Below are positions 1 to 6,634 of a stretch of DNA of 8,970 bases, piece by piece. Position 1 is the first letter of the stretch, and each line of letters begins with the position of its first letter. The stretch is from Tannerellaceae bacterium (lineage in GTDB: Bacteria; Bacteroidota; Bacteroidia; Bacteroidales; Tannerellaceae). The notes beneath the pieces were generated by a model that was not told the origin of the DNA, did not search any database, and saw only the letters and a program-made list of their open reading frames with translations. The stretch spans positions 1-8,970 of the forward strand of contig JAISMW010000036.1 of assembly GCA_031276545.1 (NCBI GenBank). Direction: 5' to 3'. The position numbers and the translations under genes are program-made.

Positions 1-118
1 TTAAGCTCCGAGCTTGCGTATCACGGCTTTGAAACAAGAAGTGGTCTTGATCTTGCCAAATGAAGGTATTCTTTTATGAGACACGCTTATAAATCGCAGA
101 TTTTTATCTAAGTTTGCA
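1..118. other. Left edge, no gene assignable
   Basis: There is no confident gene here. The plus strand is open for 20 codons from position 1 to a TGA at 61-63, which could be the tail of a gene starting outside. The minus strand has a stop complementary to 1-3 and is open back to about 189. That minus frame has no ATG; only a GTG at 84-82 could start it, giving a 27-residue basic peptide ending RKLGA. Neither matches a family I can name with confidence. A 13-bp palindrome (AAGCTC-C-GAGCTT, 3-15) also lies here. Confidence 0.3.
109..116 (+). promoter_or_regulatory. Putative -7 promoter box ahead of the palindrome array
   Basis: TAAGTTTG fits the Bacteroides -7 consensus TAnnTTTG at every fixed position. 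No TTTG is found at the expected -33 distance (around 85-88), so the call rests on one element. If used, transcription would start near 120-122, right at the first unit of the palindromic array. The HU-like gene would then have a leader of about 200 nt made largely of tandem hairpins. Confidence 0.4.
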
Positions 119-272
119 TGGCTTCTTCCCGTGGAATAAAAATTACCCGTACGGGGAAGAAAATTTTCCAGTACTGGAAAATAAATTTCTCAGTACTGGA
201 AAATAAATTTTCCAGTACTGGAAAATTCAGATCTCTGTAGAAGCAAATAAATCTTCCTCAGTAGGAAGAATA
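119..272 (+). repeat. Phased palindromic repeat array, 22-bp period
   Basis: The repeat consists of 20-bp units each followed by a 2-bp linker, usually AA. Units start at 141, 163, 185, 207, 229 and 251, with a degraded candidate at 119. Units at 163-182 and 207-226 are identical perfect palindromes (ATTTTCCAGTACTGGAAAAT). The unit at 185-204 has two changes in its left half. The unit at 141 has a perfect CCCGTACGGG core, and the unit at 251 has arms CTTCCT/AGGAAG. The unit at 229 keeps only a weak dyad. Dyad centres at 150.5, 172.5, 194.5, 216.5 and 260.5 fit one 22-bp grid. The changing but self-complementary cores suggest selection for symmetry and not simple recent duplication. It lies upstream of the HU-like gene. 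It could be a set of operators on one DNA face or a row of RNA hairpins in the leader; the sequence does not decide which. Confidence 0.85.
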
Positions 273-320
273 AATCATAGGCGATAAAAATTATAAAACA
301 AGCATTAAAAACAGAACCGC

Positions 321-710
321 ATGAAGTTTAAAGTTCAAAAAAGAGTGAATCCCTCCCGTCCGGAGGGCAAGAAAATCCAGTTTGCCGTACCAATAAATCC
401 CGGCAAGATGACCGTGAAGGATTTTTCCGCACAGATAGCCGCACGTTCCTCGCTCACTCGGGGAGATGTAGAGAGTACGCTGACGAATTTCCTGGAAGCG
501 CTGCCCGCCTTCCTTCGCCTCGGCATGAGCGTACAGTTGGGCGATTTGGGCACCATGCGTCTTTCCATCCAGAGCGAAGGAGTGGAAGAAGACCAGTCCT
601 TTACGACAAACCACATCAAAGGAGTACGCGTAGTATTCGTTCCGGGCATAGAGCTGAAGAACTCCCTCAAACATATCCCCTTTGAGGAAGAGAAAACGGT
701 TTTTTTATAG
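321..710 (+). CDS. HU-related DNA-binding protein (HU-HIG type)
   Basis: This is a predicted small nucleoid-associated protein of 129 residues. It resembles the divergent histone-like (HU-related) family that is abundant in Bacteroidetes. Recognisable features are the N-terminal MKFKVQKRVNPSRP segment, the helical part TVKDFSAQIAARSSLTRGDVESTL at roughly residues 34-57, then SVQLGDLGTMRLSIQSEG, where the GDLGT turn leads into the DNA-binding beta arm. The C-terminal part GVRVVFVPGIELKNSL is typical of the longer HU-related proteins. Members have an HU-like fold but differ from canonical 90-residue HU in length and termini. The start at 321 is the first ATG in frame; the A-rich leader has no Shine-Dalgarno motif, as expected in this phylum. 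The TAG stop coincides with the first unit of the 7-bp repeat tract. The palindromic array lies directly upstream. Its targets are unknown; such genes are often found near mobile or surface-polysaccharide loci, but nothing here shows that. Confidence 0.85.
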   Translation: MKFKVQKRVNPSRPEGKKIQFAVPINPGKMTVKDFSAQIAARSSLTRGDVESTLTNFLEALPAFLRLGMSVQLGDLGTMRLSIQSEGVEEDQSFTTNHIKGVRVVFVPGIELKNSLKHIPFEEEKTVFL

Positions 711-811
711 TGAATAGTGAATAGTGAATAGTTCTTCACTATTATTTCTTCACTGTTCACTATTCGTTATTCACTATTCACTGTTCACTGTTCACTGTTC
801 ACTGTTCACTA
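708..811. repeat. 7-bp repeats in opposite orientations forming a long hairpin
   Basis: Three tandem TAGTGAA units (708-728) plus TAGT are followed by scattered TTCACT(A/G) units (735-741, 749-755, 756-762) and then by six tandem TTCACT(A/G) units (770-811). Positions 708-732 pair with 759-783 over 25 bp; the few mismatches become G-U pairs in RNA, leaving a 26-nt loop. The tract begins in the HU-like stop codon. A T-run at 819-824 follows. It could end HU transcription or protect its 3' end, and it separates the gene from the hybrid regulator. The 7-bp unit and runs of identical copies make it prone to length change by slippage. Confidence 0.8.
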
Positions 812-860
812 TAAACTGTTTTTTGCCGGGTAAAAAGGTGGGCAGTATGCAGGGAATGAA

Positions 861-868
861 TATCTTTG
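861..868 (+). promoter_or_regulatory. Putative -7 box for the hybrid regulator gene
   Basis: TATCTTTG matches the fixed positions of the Bacteroides -7 consensus TAnnTTTG and lies 25 bp before the start codon at 894. A start of transcription near 873 would leave a leader of about 20 nt. No TTTG sits at the usual -33 spacing; the nearest, at 822-825, is too far. This is a one-element prediction only. Confidence 0.3.
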
Positions 869-893
869 CCGCAATCCGATACGAAAGTTACCG

Positions 894-3800
894 ATGAAAA
901 GAAAGGAAGGCTTGCCTGTATATTCGCTTGTTTGCTTCTTATGGTTCTTCGCCTGCGCGGGGGCCGGAGCGGATACGTTTCGCTTTGTGCATTACGGGGT
1001 GTCTCACGGACTGGGGTCTAATTCGGTGCGTGCTATCGCCGAGGATGACAGGGGCTTCCTCTGGTTCGGTACCGACAACGGGCTGTACCGCTTCGACGGT
1101 TATACGTTTAAACCGTTCTACCGGGAGCCGGGGGATTCTGCCGGACCGGGGTGCAATTATATCTACTCGCTGTACAGGGATCGCAGCGGAAGGCTGTGGG
1201 CGGGTACCTCCGACGGTGTTTACCTGTATGTTCCCGAACGTGAACAGTTTCGCCCGCTGGAGGTGCAGACGGAGAAGGGGGTGCGTATTCATACGCATAT
1301 TACGTCCATTTCCGAAGATGCGGAGGGAAATATCTGGATTGCTTCGCTCGTACAGGGGGTCTTTGCCTATCATGCCGGCACGCATACGCTGAGGCAGTAT
1401 GAGGAGGGGGCGGAGGATGTCCGGTACAGGCTGTCGAGCAATCAGATTTGCTTCCTGTATATCGAAGACGACGGCGCCATTTGGGCTTTTTCACGGCAGA
1501 CGGGCGCTGCCGTCAACTATCGTGCGCCTGGTTCCGACCGCTTCGGCCCGTACCGGACGGGGGAGGCTCCGGAGCTTTCCAACGTATATGCCATGGCTGA
1601 GACGGACGGCTACCTCTGGCTGGGTTCCTGGACCGACGGGCTGTATCGCCTGCATAAACCGACGGGGAGGGTGGAGCGATACCTTGTTCCCGGCAATAAT
1701 TCCGGAGCGAACCATATTCATTCCCTGCTGGCTTACGAAGAGGGCAGCCTGCTGGTGGGTTCGGACGACGGCCTGCACCACTTTGATACCTCTACCGGCG
1801 ACGGTACGCCGATTGCGGCCGACCGGCAGCGTGCCGGAGGGCTGTCGGACAAATTTATTTACCCCATTTTCCGCGACCGGGAGGGCGGCCTGTGGATCGG
1901 CACCTATTACGGAGGCGTCCATTATGCGCCTCCCCGGAAAGGAGATATAGAAGGATACGCACATTCTCCCCATGCCAATTCCGTGGGGGGAAATATCATC
2001 AGTTGCTTTTGCGAAGATACGGTCGGGGGCAATGTCTGGATAGGCTCCGACGACGGGGGACTGAGCTGTCTGGATACGCAAACCGGGACGTTCACCCGCT
2101 ATATGCCGTCGCAGGGAGGGAGGAAGGGACTGTCTTACCACAACATCCACGCACTCTACCTTGAAGGCCGCAGCCTGTGGATCGGCACCTATACCGGCGG
2201 GCTGAACGTGCTCGACCTGAACACCGGGCGGTTCAAATGGTACGGCCACGACACGAACGACGTACATTCGCTGGACAACAGCAGCATCTATTCCATACAC
2301 AGGGATGTGGACGGGCATCTGTGGATCGGCACAATGCTCGGACTGCTTTGGTACGACCGCGAAAACGACCGCTTCATCCGCATGAAGCATACCGGCTACA
2401 CCGTGGCGGACATCCTGGACGACGGCCGGCGGAACGTATGGTTTGCCACCGGCGGGGGAGGGCTTTACCGCTATTCGCTCGACACCCGGCAATGGACGCA
2501 TTACCGGCAGGGGGAAAACAGCGGGGCTTCGCTCCCCAGCAACGAGGTGAACTGCCTCTGCCTCGACCGAAACGACCGGCTCTGGATAGGCACCGACCGG
2601 GGACTTTGCACCTACGGGGGGGACTCGGCCGGTTTCGTGCATATACCCCTTCAGACGCCTTCGTCCTATATATGCAGCATCGTGGAAGACAGTTCCTATC
2701 TCTGGCTGGCCACTACCCACGGCCTGGTGCGCTACTTGCCGGATGACCGTTCGTGCCGCATCCTGACGCAAAACGACGGGCTGCAAAGCGACCAGTTTAT
2801 GCCGAATGCCGCCCTGCAGGCCTCGTCGGGGAAGATGTGCCTGGGGACGGTGAACGGTTTCAATGCAATCGACCCCCGTTCCATTACCCATAGCCGGTAT
2901 GTACCGCCTGTGTACATCACGAACCTGCAACTGTTCAACAGGGACGAATCCATCCGTTCCGGCGGTGTGCTGCACCGCTCGATTATGTATACGGACGGGA
3001 TTGTCCTTTCCAGCAGGCAGAATATGTTCAGCCTCGAATTTGCCTCCCTCAGCTACAGCATGCCCTCGAAGAACCAGTACATGTACAGGCTGGAGGGTTT
3101 CGACAAAGACTGGAACCGGGTGCAGAATCAGCGGAAGGCCACGTACACCAACCTTCCGGCCGGCCGGTACCTTTTCCGCGTGATAGCCTCGAACGGCGAC
3201 GGCGTATGGAATTCCGAAGGAGCCTCGCTTTCGATTGTGGTTCAGCCTCCCTTCTGGCGCAGTCTGTGGGCCTACCTCCTTTACCTTTCGATTGTCCTGG
3301 GCGCTGCGGCCTTTCTTCTCCATACGAACCGGAAACGCATCGAGCGCAGGCACCGGCAGAAAATGCAGCAACTGCACGTGGAGAAAGAAAAGGAAATCCA
3401 CGAAGCCCGGATGAAGTTCTTTACGTTCATTGCACACGAGATACGTACTCCGCTGTCTCTCATTATAGGCCCGCTGGAGAAAATCATGGAGAACAGCGGT
3501 TCGCTGCCGGATAGCGTCGGAAACGCCCTTCGGACGGTGGAGCGCAACAGTCGCCGTCTGTATACCCTGGTGAATCAGTTGCTCGACTTTCAGAAGGCGG
3601 AACAGGGGGCGTTTACGGTTCAGCTTGCCTGCATTCCCGTCTACGACCTGCTTTGCAGCATCCATCAGCGCTTCAATCCCCTGGTCGAACAGAACGGCAT
3701 CACGTTCGAGCTGCACGTATCCGACCCCTCCATACAGGCTACGGTGGATGCCGAGGCGCTCACCAAAATTATCAGCAACCTGCTCTCCAACGCCCTGAAA

Positions 3801-4958
3801 CATGCACGGACGAAGATGAGCCTGTCGGCCTGCATCGAGAATCATTACCTGTATATCAAGGTGGAAGACGACGGATGCGGCATACCGGAGAAAGAACAGA
3901 AGAAGATCTTTGTGCCCTTTTACCGGGTCGACCATCACCTCGGCGGTACGGGTATCGGTCTGTCGCTGGTGAAGCTCCTGGTGGACGCGCATCAGGGCAT
4001 GGTAGAAGTGGAGAGCGAGCCGGAGAGAGGCTCCGTCTTTACGGTAACGCTTCCCGTCTGCCCCGATCAGGCAAAAGCCTGTGCCGCCGGCCTGCTCGAC
4101 CGCACGGTGAAGGAAGTGCTGCCCGAAAAAGACCCCGTATCACAGGAGGCCTCCACTGTTCCGGAAAGAGACGGGAATCCGAATCGTCCCATCCTGCTGA
4201 TAGTGGAAGACAACAGCGAGATGCGTGCATTTTTGCAGCGGACATTCGAACAGGAATACGTGATCCTGCCGGCAAAGCATGGAAAAGAAGGTCTCGAATG
4301 GCTAAGGCAGAAGACCGTAGACCTGATCATCAGCGATGTGATGATGCCTGTTATGGACGGGATTTCCTTCACACAGGAAGTACGGAAGAATATCCTGTGC
4401 AGCCACATCCCCATCATTCTCCTGACGGCTAAAACCGACAACGAATCCAAGGTGGCCGGCATAAAGGCGGGCGCCGATATTTATGTGGAGAAGCCATTTT
4501 CGCCTCAGGTGCTGAAGGCTCAGATAGAATGTTTGCTTGCTTCCCGCCGGGCTTTGCGCCGGAAGTTCTCCGAAATGCCTTTCATTCCCCTGAACAGCAT
4601 AGCGGGGAATAAGGCCGACGAATTATTCCTGTCCGGCATGAATGAGATTATCGAAAAAAACATCTCGAATATTAATTTCACGATTGACACCTTAGCCGGT
4701 CAGCTATGCGTCAGCCGTTCGGCCCTGTTCACCAAAATCAGGAAACAGACGGATATGACGCCCAACGACCTGATTAGGCTCATCCGTCTGAAAAAAGCGG
4801 CAGAACTGCTGCTGCGCCATGAATACCGTGTCAATGAGATTTGTTATCGCGTAGGCTTTACCAGCCCCTCCTACTTTTCAAAATGTTTTCAGAAACAGTT
4901 CGGCGTATTGCCCAAAGATTTTAGAGAGAGCGTCGGGCACTCCTCTATAACGGAATAA
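894..4958 (+). CDS. Hybrid two-component system sensor/regulator (HTCS), AraC output
   Basis: This single polypeptide joins a membrane sensor kinase to its response regulator. Residues 1-26 look like a signal peptide (basic start, hydrophobic core, AGA before DTF), which supports the start at 894. About 27-690 holds Reg_prop blades; I count 14 motifs such as LWFGTDNGLYRF and LWIGTYTGGLNVL, enough for two seven-bladed propellers. A Y_Y_Y domain spans about 710-781, and a single membrane helix about 793-812. The kinase has its phosphoacceptor His848 (FIAHEIRTP), N-box around Asn962/Asn966, G1 motif DDGCGIP (993-998) and G2 motif GGTGIGL (1017-1023). The receiver has Glu1105-Asp1106, phosphoacceptor Asp1148, Thr1178 and Lys1200. 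An AraC-type HTH covers about 1249-1346. All catalytic residues are present and no frame break is seen. In this family, periplasmic glycan fragments trigger transcription of a polysaccharide utilisation locus. No susC/susD or hydrolase gene is in view, so the ligand is unknown. The gene is visibly more G+C-rich than the leftward operon. Confidence 0.95.
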   Translation: MKRKEGLPVYSLVCFLWFFACAGAGADTFRFVHYGVSHGLGSNSVRAIAEDDRGFLWFGTDNGLYRFDGYTFKPFYREPGDSAGPGCNYIYSLYRDRSGRLWAGTSDGVYLYVPEREQFRPLEVQTEKGVRIHTHITSISEDAEGNIWIASLVQGVFAYHAGTHTLRQYEEGAEDVRYRLSSNQICFLYIEDDGAIWAFSRQTGAAVNYRAPGSDRFGPYRTGEAPELSNVYAMAETDGYLWLGSWTDGLYRLHKPTGRVERYLVPGNNSGANHIHSLLAYEEGSLLVGSDDGLHHFDTSTGDGTPIAADRQRAGGLSDKFIYPIFRDREGGLWIGTYYGGVHYAPPRKGDIEGYAHSPHANSVGGNIISCFCEDTVGGNVWIGSDDGGLSCLDTQTGTFTRYMPSQGGRKGLSYHNIHALYLEGRSLWIGTYTGGLNVLDLNTGRFKWYGHDTNDVHSLDNSSIYSIHRDVDGHLWIGTMLGLLWYDRENDRFIRMKHTGYTVADILDDGRRNVWFATGGGGLYRYSLDTRQWTHYRQGENSGASLPSNEVNCLCLDRNDRLWIGTDRGLCTYGGDSAGFVHIPLQTPSSYICSIVEDSSYLWLATTHGLVRYLPDDRSCRILTQNDGLQSDQFMPNAALQASSGKMCLGTVNGFNAIDPRSITHSRYVPPVYITNLQLFNRDESIRSGGVLHRSIMYTDGIVLSSRQNMFSLEFASLSYSMPSKNQYMYRLEGFDKDWNRVQNQRKATYTNLPAGRYLFRVIASNGDGVWNSEGASLSIVVQPPFWRSLWAYLLYLSIVLGAAAFLLHTNRKRIERRHRQKMQQLHVEKEKEIHEARMKFFTFIAHEIRTPLSLIIGPLEKIMENSGSLPDSVGNALRTVERNSRRLYTLVNQLLDFQKAEQGAFTVQLACIPVYDLLCSIHQRFNPLVEQNGITFELHVSDPSIQATVDAEALTKIISNLLSNALKHARTKMSLSACIENHYLYIKVEDDGCGIPEKEQKKIFVPFYRVDHHLGGTGIGLSLVKLLVDAHQGMVEVESEPERGSVFTVTLPVCPDQAKACAAGLLDRTVKEVLPEKDPVSQEASTVPERDGNPNRPILLIVEDNSEMRAFLQRTFEQEYVILPAKHGKEGLEWLRQKTVDLIISDVMMPVMDGISFTQEVRKNILCSHIPIILLTAKTDNESKVAGIKAGADIYVEKPFSPQVLKAQIECLLASRRALRRKFSEMPFIPLNSIAGNKADELFLSGMNEIIEKNISNINFTIDTLAGQLCVSRSALFTKIRKQTDMTPNDLIRLIRLKKAAELLLRHEYRVNEICYRVGFTSPSYFSKCFQKQFGVLPKDFRESVGHSSITE

Positions 4959-4986
4959 AGGGAACCGTTGGAACAGTTCCCTTTAT
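4955..4986 (+). terminator. Hairpin at the end of the HTCS gene
   Basis: ATAAAGGGAAC (4955-4965) and GTTCCCTTTAT (4976-4986) form a perfect 11-bp stem with a 10-nt loop; the TAA stop lies inside the left arm. Only a weak TATAT tract follows on the plus strand, so termination strength is uncertain. It sits tail-to-tail with the terminator of the small RNA on the other strand and may insulate the two units. Confidence 0.55.
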
Positions 4987-4995
4987 ATATGCATG

Positions 4996-5199
4996 AAAAA
5001 AGCCGCATTGTTAGATATGAACAAACTCCGAATGACAGGATTTGAGTGCTTTGACGTCTTTGTAATCCGCTGTGCGAAGCATACCCGAAGGTTGCGGCCC
5101 GCCATCAACGACAAGAGCGATGTCTCGGAATTATTTTCTAACTGATGAGTTTCCCAATCGACCAATGCGGCTTAACTCTTTAAGCCTTGTCAGTATTGC
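4996..5199 (-). ncRNA. ssrS: Bacteroidales-1 RNA, probable 6S RNA
   Basis: This is a non-coding RNA of about 200 nt on the minus strand, directly after rplT. Its closing stem pairs CAATGCGGCTT (5163-5173) with AAGCCGCATTG (5000-5010) over 11 bp and is followed on the minus strand by a run of six T, so stem plus T-run can serve as terminator. Inside, further complementary pieces (AAACTC with GAGTTT, CCGA/GACA with TGTC/TCGG, CCGC with GCGG) give a long interrupted rod, the shape of 6S RNA. A strong promoter lies at its 5' end. The published Bacteroidales-1 motif is described as often following the L20 gene, with its own promoter and terminator. From memory it has since been placed in the 6S family, which binds the RNA polymerase holoenzyme and restrains transcription. 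The family call rests on position and architecture; I could not run a covariance model. Ends are estimated to within several nucleotides. Confidence 0.75.
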
Positions 5200-5203
5200 G
5201 TCA

Positions 5204-5235
5204 CAAATATATTGATAAGGTTTTTATCTTCCAAA
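5204..5235 (-). promoter_or_regulatory. Promoter of the small RNA, full Bacteroides -33/-7 match
   Basis: On the minus strand, TTTG (5235-5232) and TATATTTG (5211-5204) match both consensus boxes. Their centres are 26 bp apart, exactly the -33 to -7 distance. Predicted start of transcription is near 5198-5200. The -33 box lies in the loop of a perfect 10-bp inverted repeat, listed separately. Confidence 0.8.
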
Positions 5236-5248
5236 TAAAAGATAAAAA
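5221..5248. repeat. Perfect 10-bp inverted repeat around the -33 box
   Basis: TTTTTATCTT (5221-5230) and AAGATAAAAA (5239-5248) are exact inverted copies separated by 8 nt. The -33 TTTG of the small-RNA promoter straddles the loop and the end of one arm. The repeat also begins about 20 nt after the rplT stop codon. It could act as a protein-binding dyad or as an A/U-rich hairpin at the 3' end of the operon mRNA. It is not a classical terminator, since no T-run follows it on the minus strand. Confidence 0.65.
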
Positions 5249-5269
5249 AACTCTTAATTTTGCGCAACT

Positions 5270-5614
5270 TTACTTTACTTTATCTACAATAGCCTTGAAT
5301 GCTTCCGGGTGATTCATCGCCAAATCGGCCAGCACTTTCCGGTTAATCTCTATACCTTTGGTATGTAAGGCTCCCATCAGACGGGAATATGATAAGCCTT
5401 CCAGCCTTGCGGCGGCATTGATACGCTGTATCCATAAGGCACGGAAATTGCGTTTCTTGGTACGACGGTCACGAAAAGCATACGTCAACCCTTTTTCCCA
5501 TGTGTTTTTGGCTACTGTCCACACATTTTTACGAGCGCCGTAATAACCTCTCGTAAGTTTTAAAATTCGCTTTCTTTTTGCTCTCGAAGCAACATGATTT
5601 ACTGATCTTGGCAT
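5270..5614 (-). CDS. rplT: 50S ribosomal protein L20 (bL20)
   Basis: This 114-residue protein has the usual family length and the hallmark basic N-terminus [19 protein letters not shown], followed by the signature [25 protein letters not shown]20 binds 23S rRNA early in 50S assembly. It follows rpmI by 19 bp in the infC-rpmI-rplT order conserved in most bacteria. In E. coli L20 represses its own operon by binding the mRNA leader; I saw no matching leader here. The start is supported by a purine-rich GGGAGG eight nucleotides upstream, unlike its neighbours. It is the last gene of the operon, with the small-RNA gene directly downstream on the same strand. Confidence 0.98.
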   Translation of the reverse strand: MPRSVNHVASRAKRKRILKLTRGYYGARKNVWTVAKNTWEKGLTYAFRDRRTKKRNFRALWIQRINAAARLEGLSYSRLMGALHTKGIEINRKVLADLAMNHPEAFKAIVDKVK

Positions 5615-5622
5615 AATTTCAT

Positions 5623-5628
5623 CCTCCC
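5623..5628 (-). promoter_or_regulatory. Shine-Dalgarno sequence of rplT
   Basis: The minus strand reads GGGAGG with an 8-nt gap to the rplT ATG, an optimal spacing. Bacteroidetes generally translate without such sites, and the starts of thrS, infC, rpmI, the HU-like gene and the HTCS gene in this window lack one. It lies in the 19-nt rpmI-rplT gap. Confidence 0.6.
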
Positions 5629-5633
5629 GTTCA

Positions 5634-5831
5634 TTACTTCAAACACAATAATTCTTTCACACTTCTTACATTCTCACGGGCTACCAGGCCGGTGTGAGTG
5701 AGGTTCTTTTTTTGCTTTTTCGTCTTCTTCGTCAGAATATGACTTTTAAAAGCATGTTTTCTCTTGATTTTACCTGTTCCGGTAAGGGCGAACCTCTTTT
5801 TGGCACCGGAATTAGTCTTCATCTTAGGCAT
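5634..5831 (-). CDS. rpmI: 50S ribosomal protein L35 (bL35)
   Basis: This 65-residue, strongly basic protein has the typical opening [21 protein letters not shown] and the lysine-rich centre [21 protein letters not shown]35 is a small structural protein of the 50S subunit. It lies 55 bp after infC and 19 bp before rplT, as expected. No Shine-Dalgarno sequence is seen before the ATG; the leader is A/T-rich. A small hairpin (TCCTG-TTTT-CAGGA, 5870-5883) sits just after the infC stop, in the gap, and could mark an RNA processing site, though that is conjecture. Confidence 0.97.
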   Translation of the reverse strand: MPKMKTNSGAKKRFALTGTGKIKRKHAFKSHILTKKTKKQKKNLTHTGLVARENVRSVKELLCLK

Positions 5832-5886
5832 GTTCTAAATTTTATTATTTAAATTATTAATGTATATGTTCCTGTTTTCAGGATGT

Positions 5887-6579
5887 TTATTCTTTATTTT
5901 CAGTGTTTTCACCTCCAGGTTTTGCCTGAGGTCTGGGTAGTATAATCACCTTTTTCACTGGGGGCTTAGGAGGAATTACAGGGGGCTTAGGTACCGGAGC
6001 TGTATGGCTGCTATTCGTAACTGTGATTGTACTGCTGCTGTTGCTGCCTCCTCCTCCGCCTTTTTTGGGTGCAAGCATGATTATCATGCGTTTTCCTTCC
6101 AAAAGGGGCATTTGTTCTACCTTTCCATAATCTTCCAAATCATTCGCAAAACGAAGGAGCAACACTTCTCCCTGTTCTTTGAACAGAATGGAACGGCCTC
6201 TGAAAAAGACGTAAGCCTTCACTTTGGAGCCTTCTTCCAAAAAGACTTTGGCATGTTTCAACTTAAAGTTGTAATCGTGGTCGTCGGTTTGCGGGCCGAA
6301 GCGGATTTCCTTTACTACCACTTTAACAGACTTTGCTTTCTGCTCTTTCTGACGTTTTTTTTGTTGATAGAGAAATTTCTGAAAATCGGTTATTCTACAA
6401 ACGGGAGGTACGGCATTGGGTGAGATTTCAACCAAGTCCAGCTCTTGATCTTCCGCTATTTTTAACGCTTCTGAAATCGGGTAAACACCCTGTTCTACAT
6501 TTTCACCTACTAATCGAACTTCCCGAACGCGAATACGCTCGTTAATTCTGTACTGGTCTTTCAGATTGTCATTCTTCAT
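5887..6579 (-). CDS. infC: Translation initiation factor IF-3, with long C-terminal tail
   Basis: IF-3 binds the 30S subunit, prevents premature 50S joining and checks start-codon and initiator-tRNA choice. The N-domain runs from YRINERIR to the [20 protein letters not shown] linker (about residues 10-85). The C-domain includes [33 protein letters not shown] (about 90-122) and FRGR (126-129), and ends near MIIMLAPKK (165-173). From about 174 to 230 there is a low-complexity extension: five glycines, a Ser/Thr-rich stretch, proline-lysine repeats ([16 protein letters not shown]) and an acidic end. Most IF-3 proteins have 170-180 residues, so this tail adds about 50. Bacteroidales IF-3 proteins often carry some Pro/Lys tail, from memory. 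The start at 6579 is an ATG, not the rare AUU used in E. coli. It lies 55 bp after thrS, in the conserved operon. Confidence 0.97.
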   Translation of the reverse strand: MKNDNLKDQYRINERIRVREVRLVGENVEQGVYPISEALKIAEDQELDLVEISPNAVPPVCRITDFQKFLYQQKKRQKEQKAKSVKVVVKEIRFGPQTDDHDYNFKLKHAKVFLEEGSKVKAYVFFRGRSILFKEQGEVLLLRFANDLEDYGKVEQMPLLEGKRMIIMLAPKKGGGGGSNSSSTITVTNSSHTAPVPKPPVIPPKPPVKKVIILPRPQAKPGGENTENKE

Positions 6580-6634
6580 TCAAAATGATTAAAAGTTATG
6601 CCCCTTTCTATTGTATTAAAGTAATTATTTGTCT

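Noticed and set aside
119..272. Regularly spaced repeats that might suggest a CRISPR array.
   Set aside because: The period is 22 bp with 2-bp linkers, so there is no room for spacers, and no cas gene is present.
291..760. Two minus-strand frames (291-674 and 335-760) opposite the HU-like gene.
   Set aside because: Both are shadows of a recognisable HU-related protein, and one runs into the 7-bp repeat tract.
1491..3992. An 833-codon open frame on the minus strand, opposite the HTCS gene.
   Set aside because: It is antisense to a gene with unbroken domain matches, shows no family motif, and long shadow frames are common opposite G+C-rich codons.
4983..5165. A 60-codon frame on the minus strand after rplT.
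   Set aside because: It falls within the structured RNA; the paired stems and promoter explain the sequence better.
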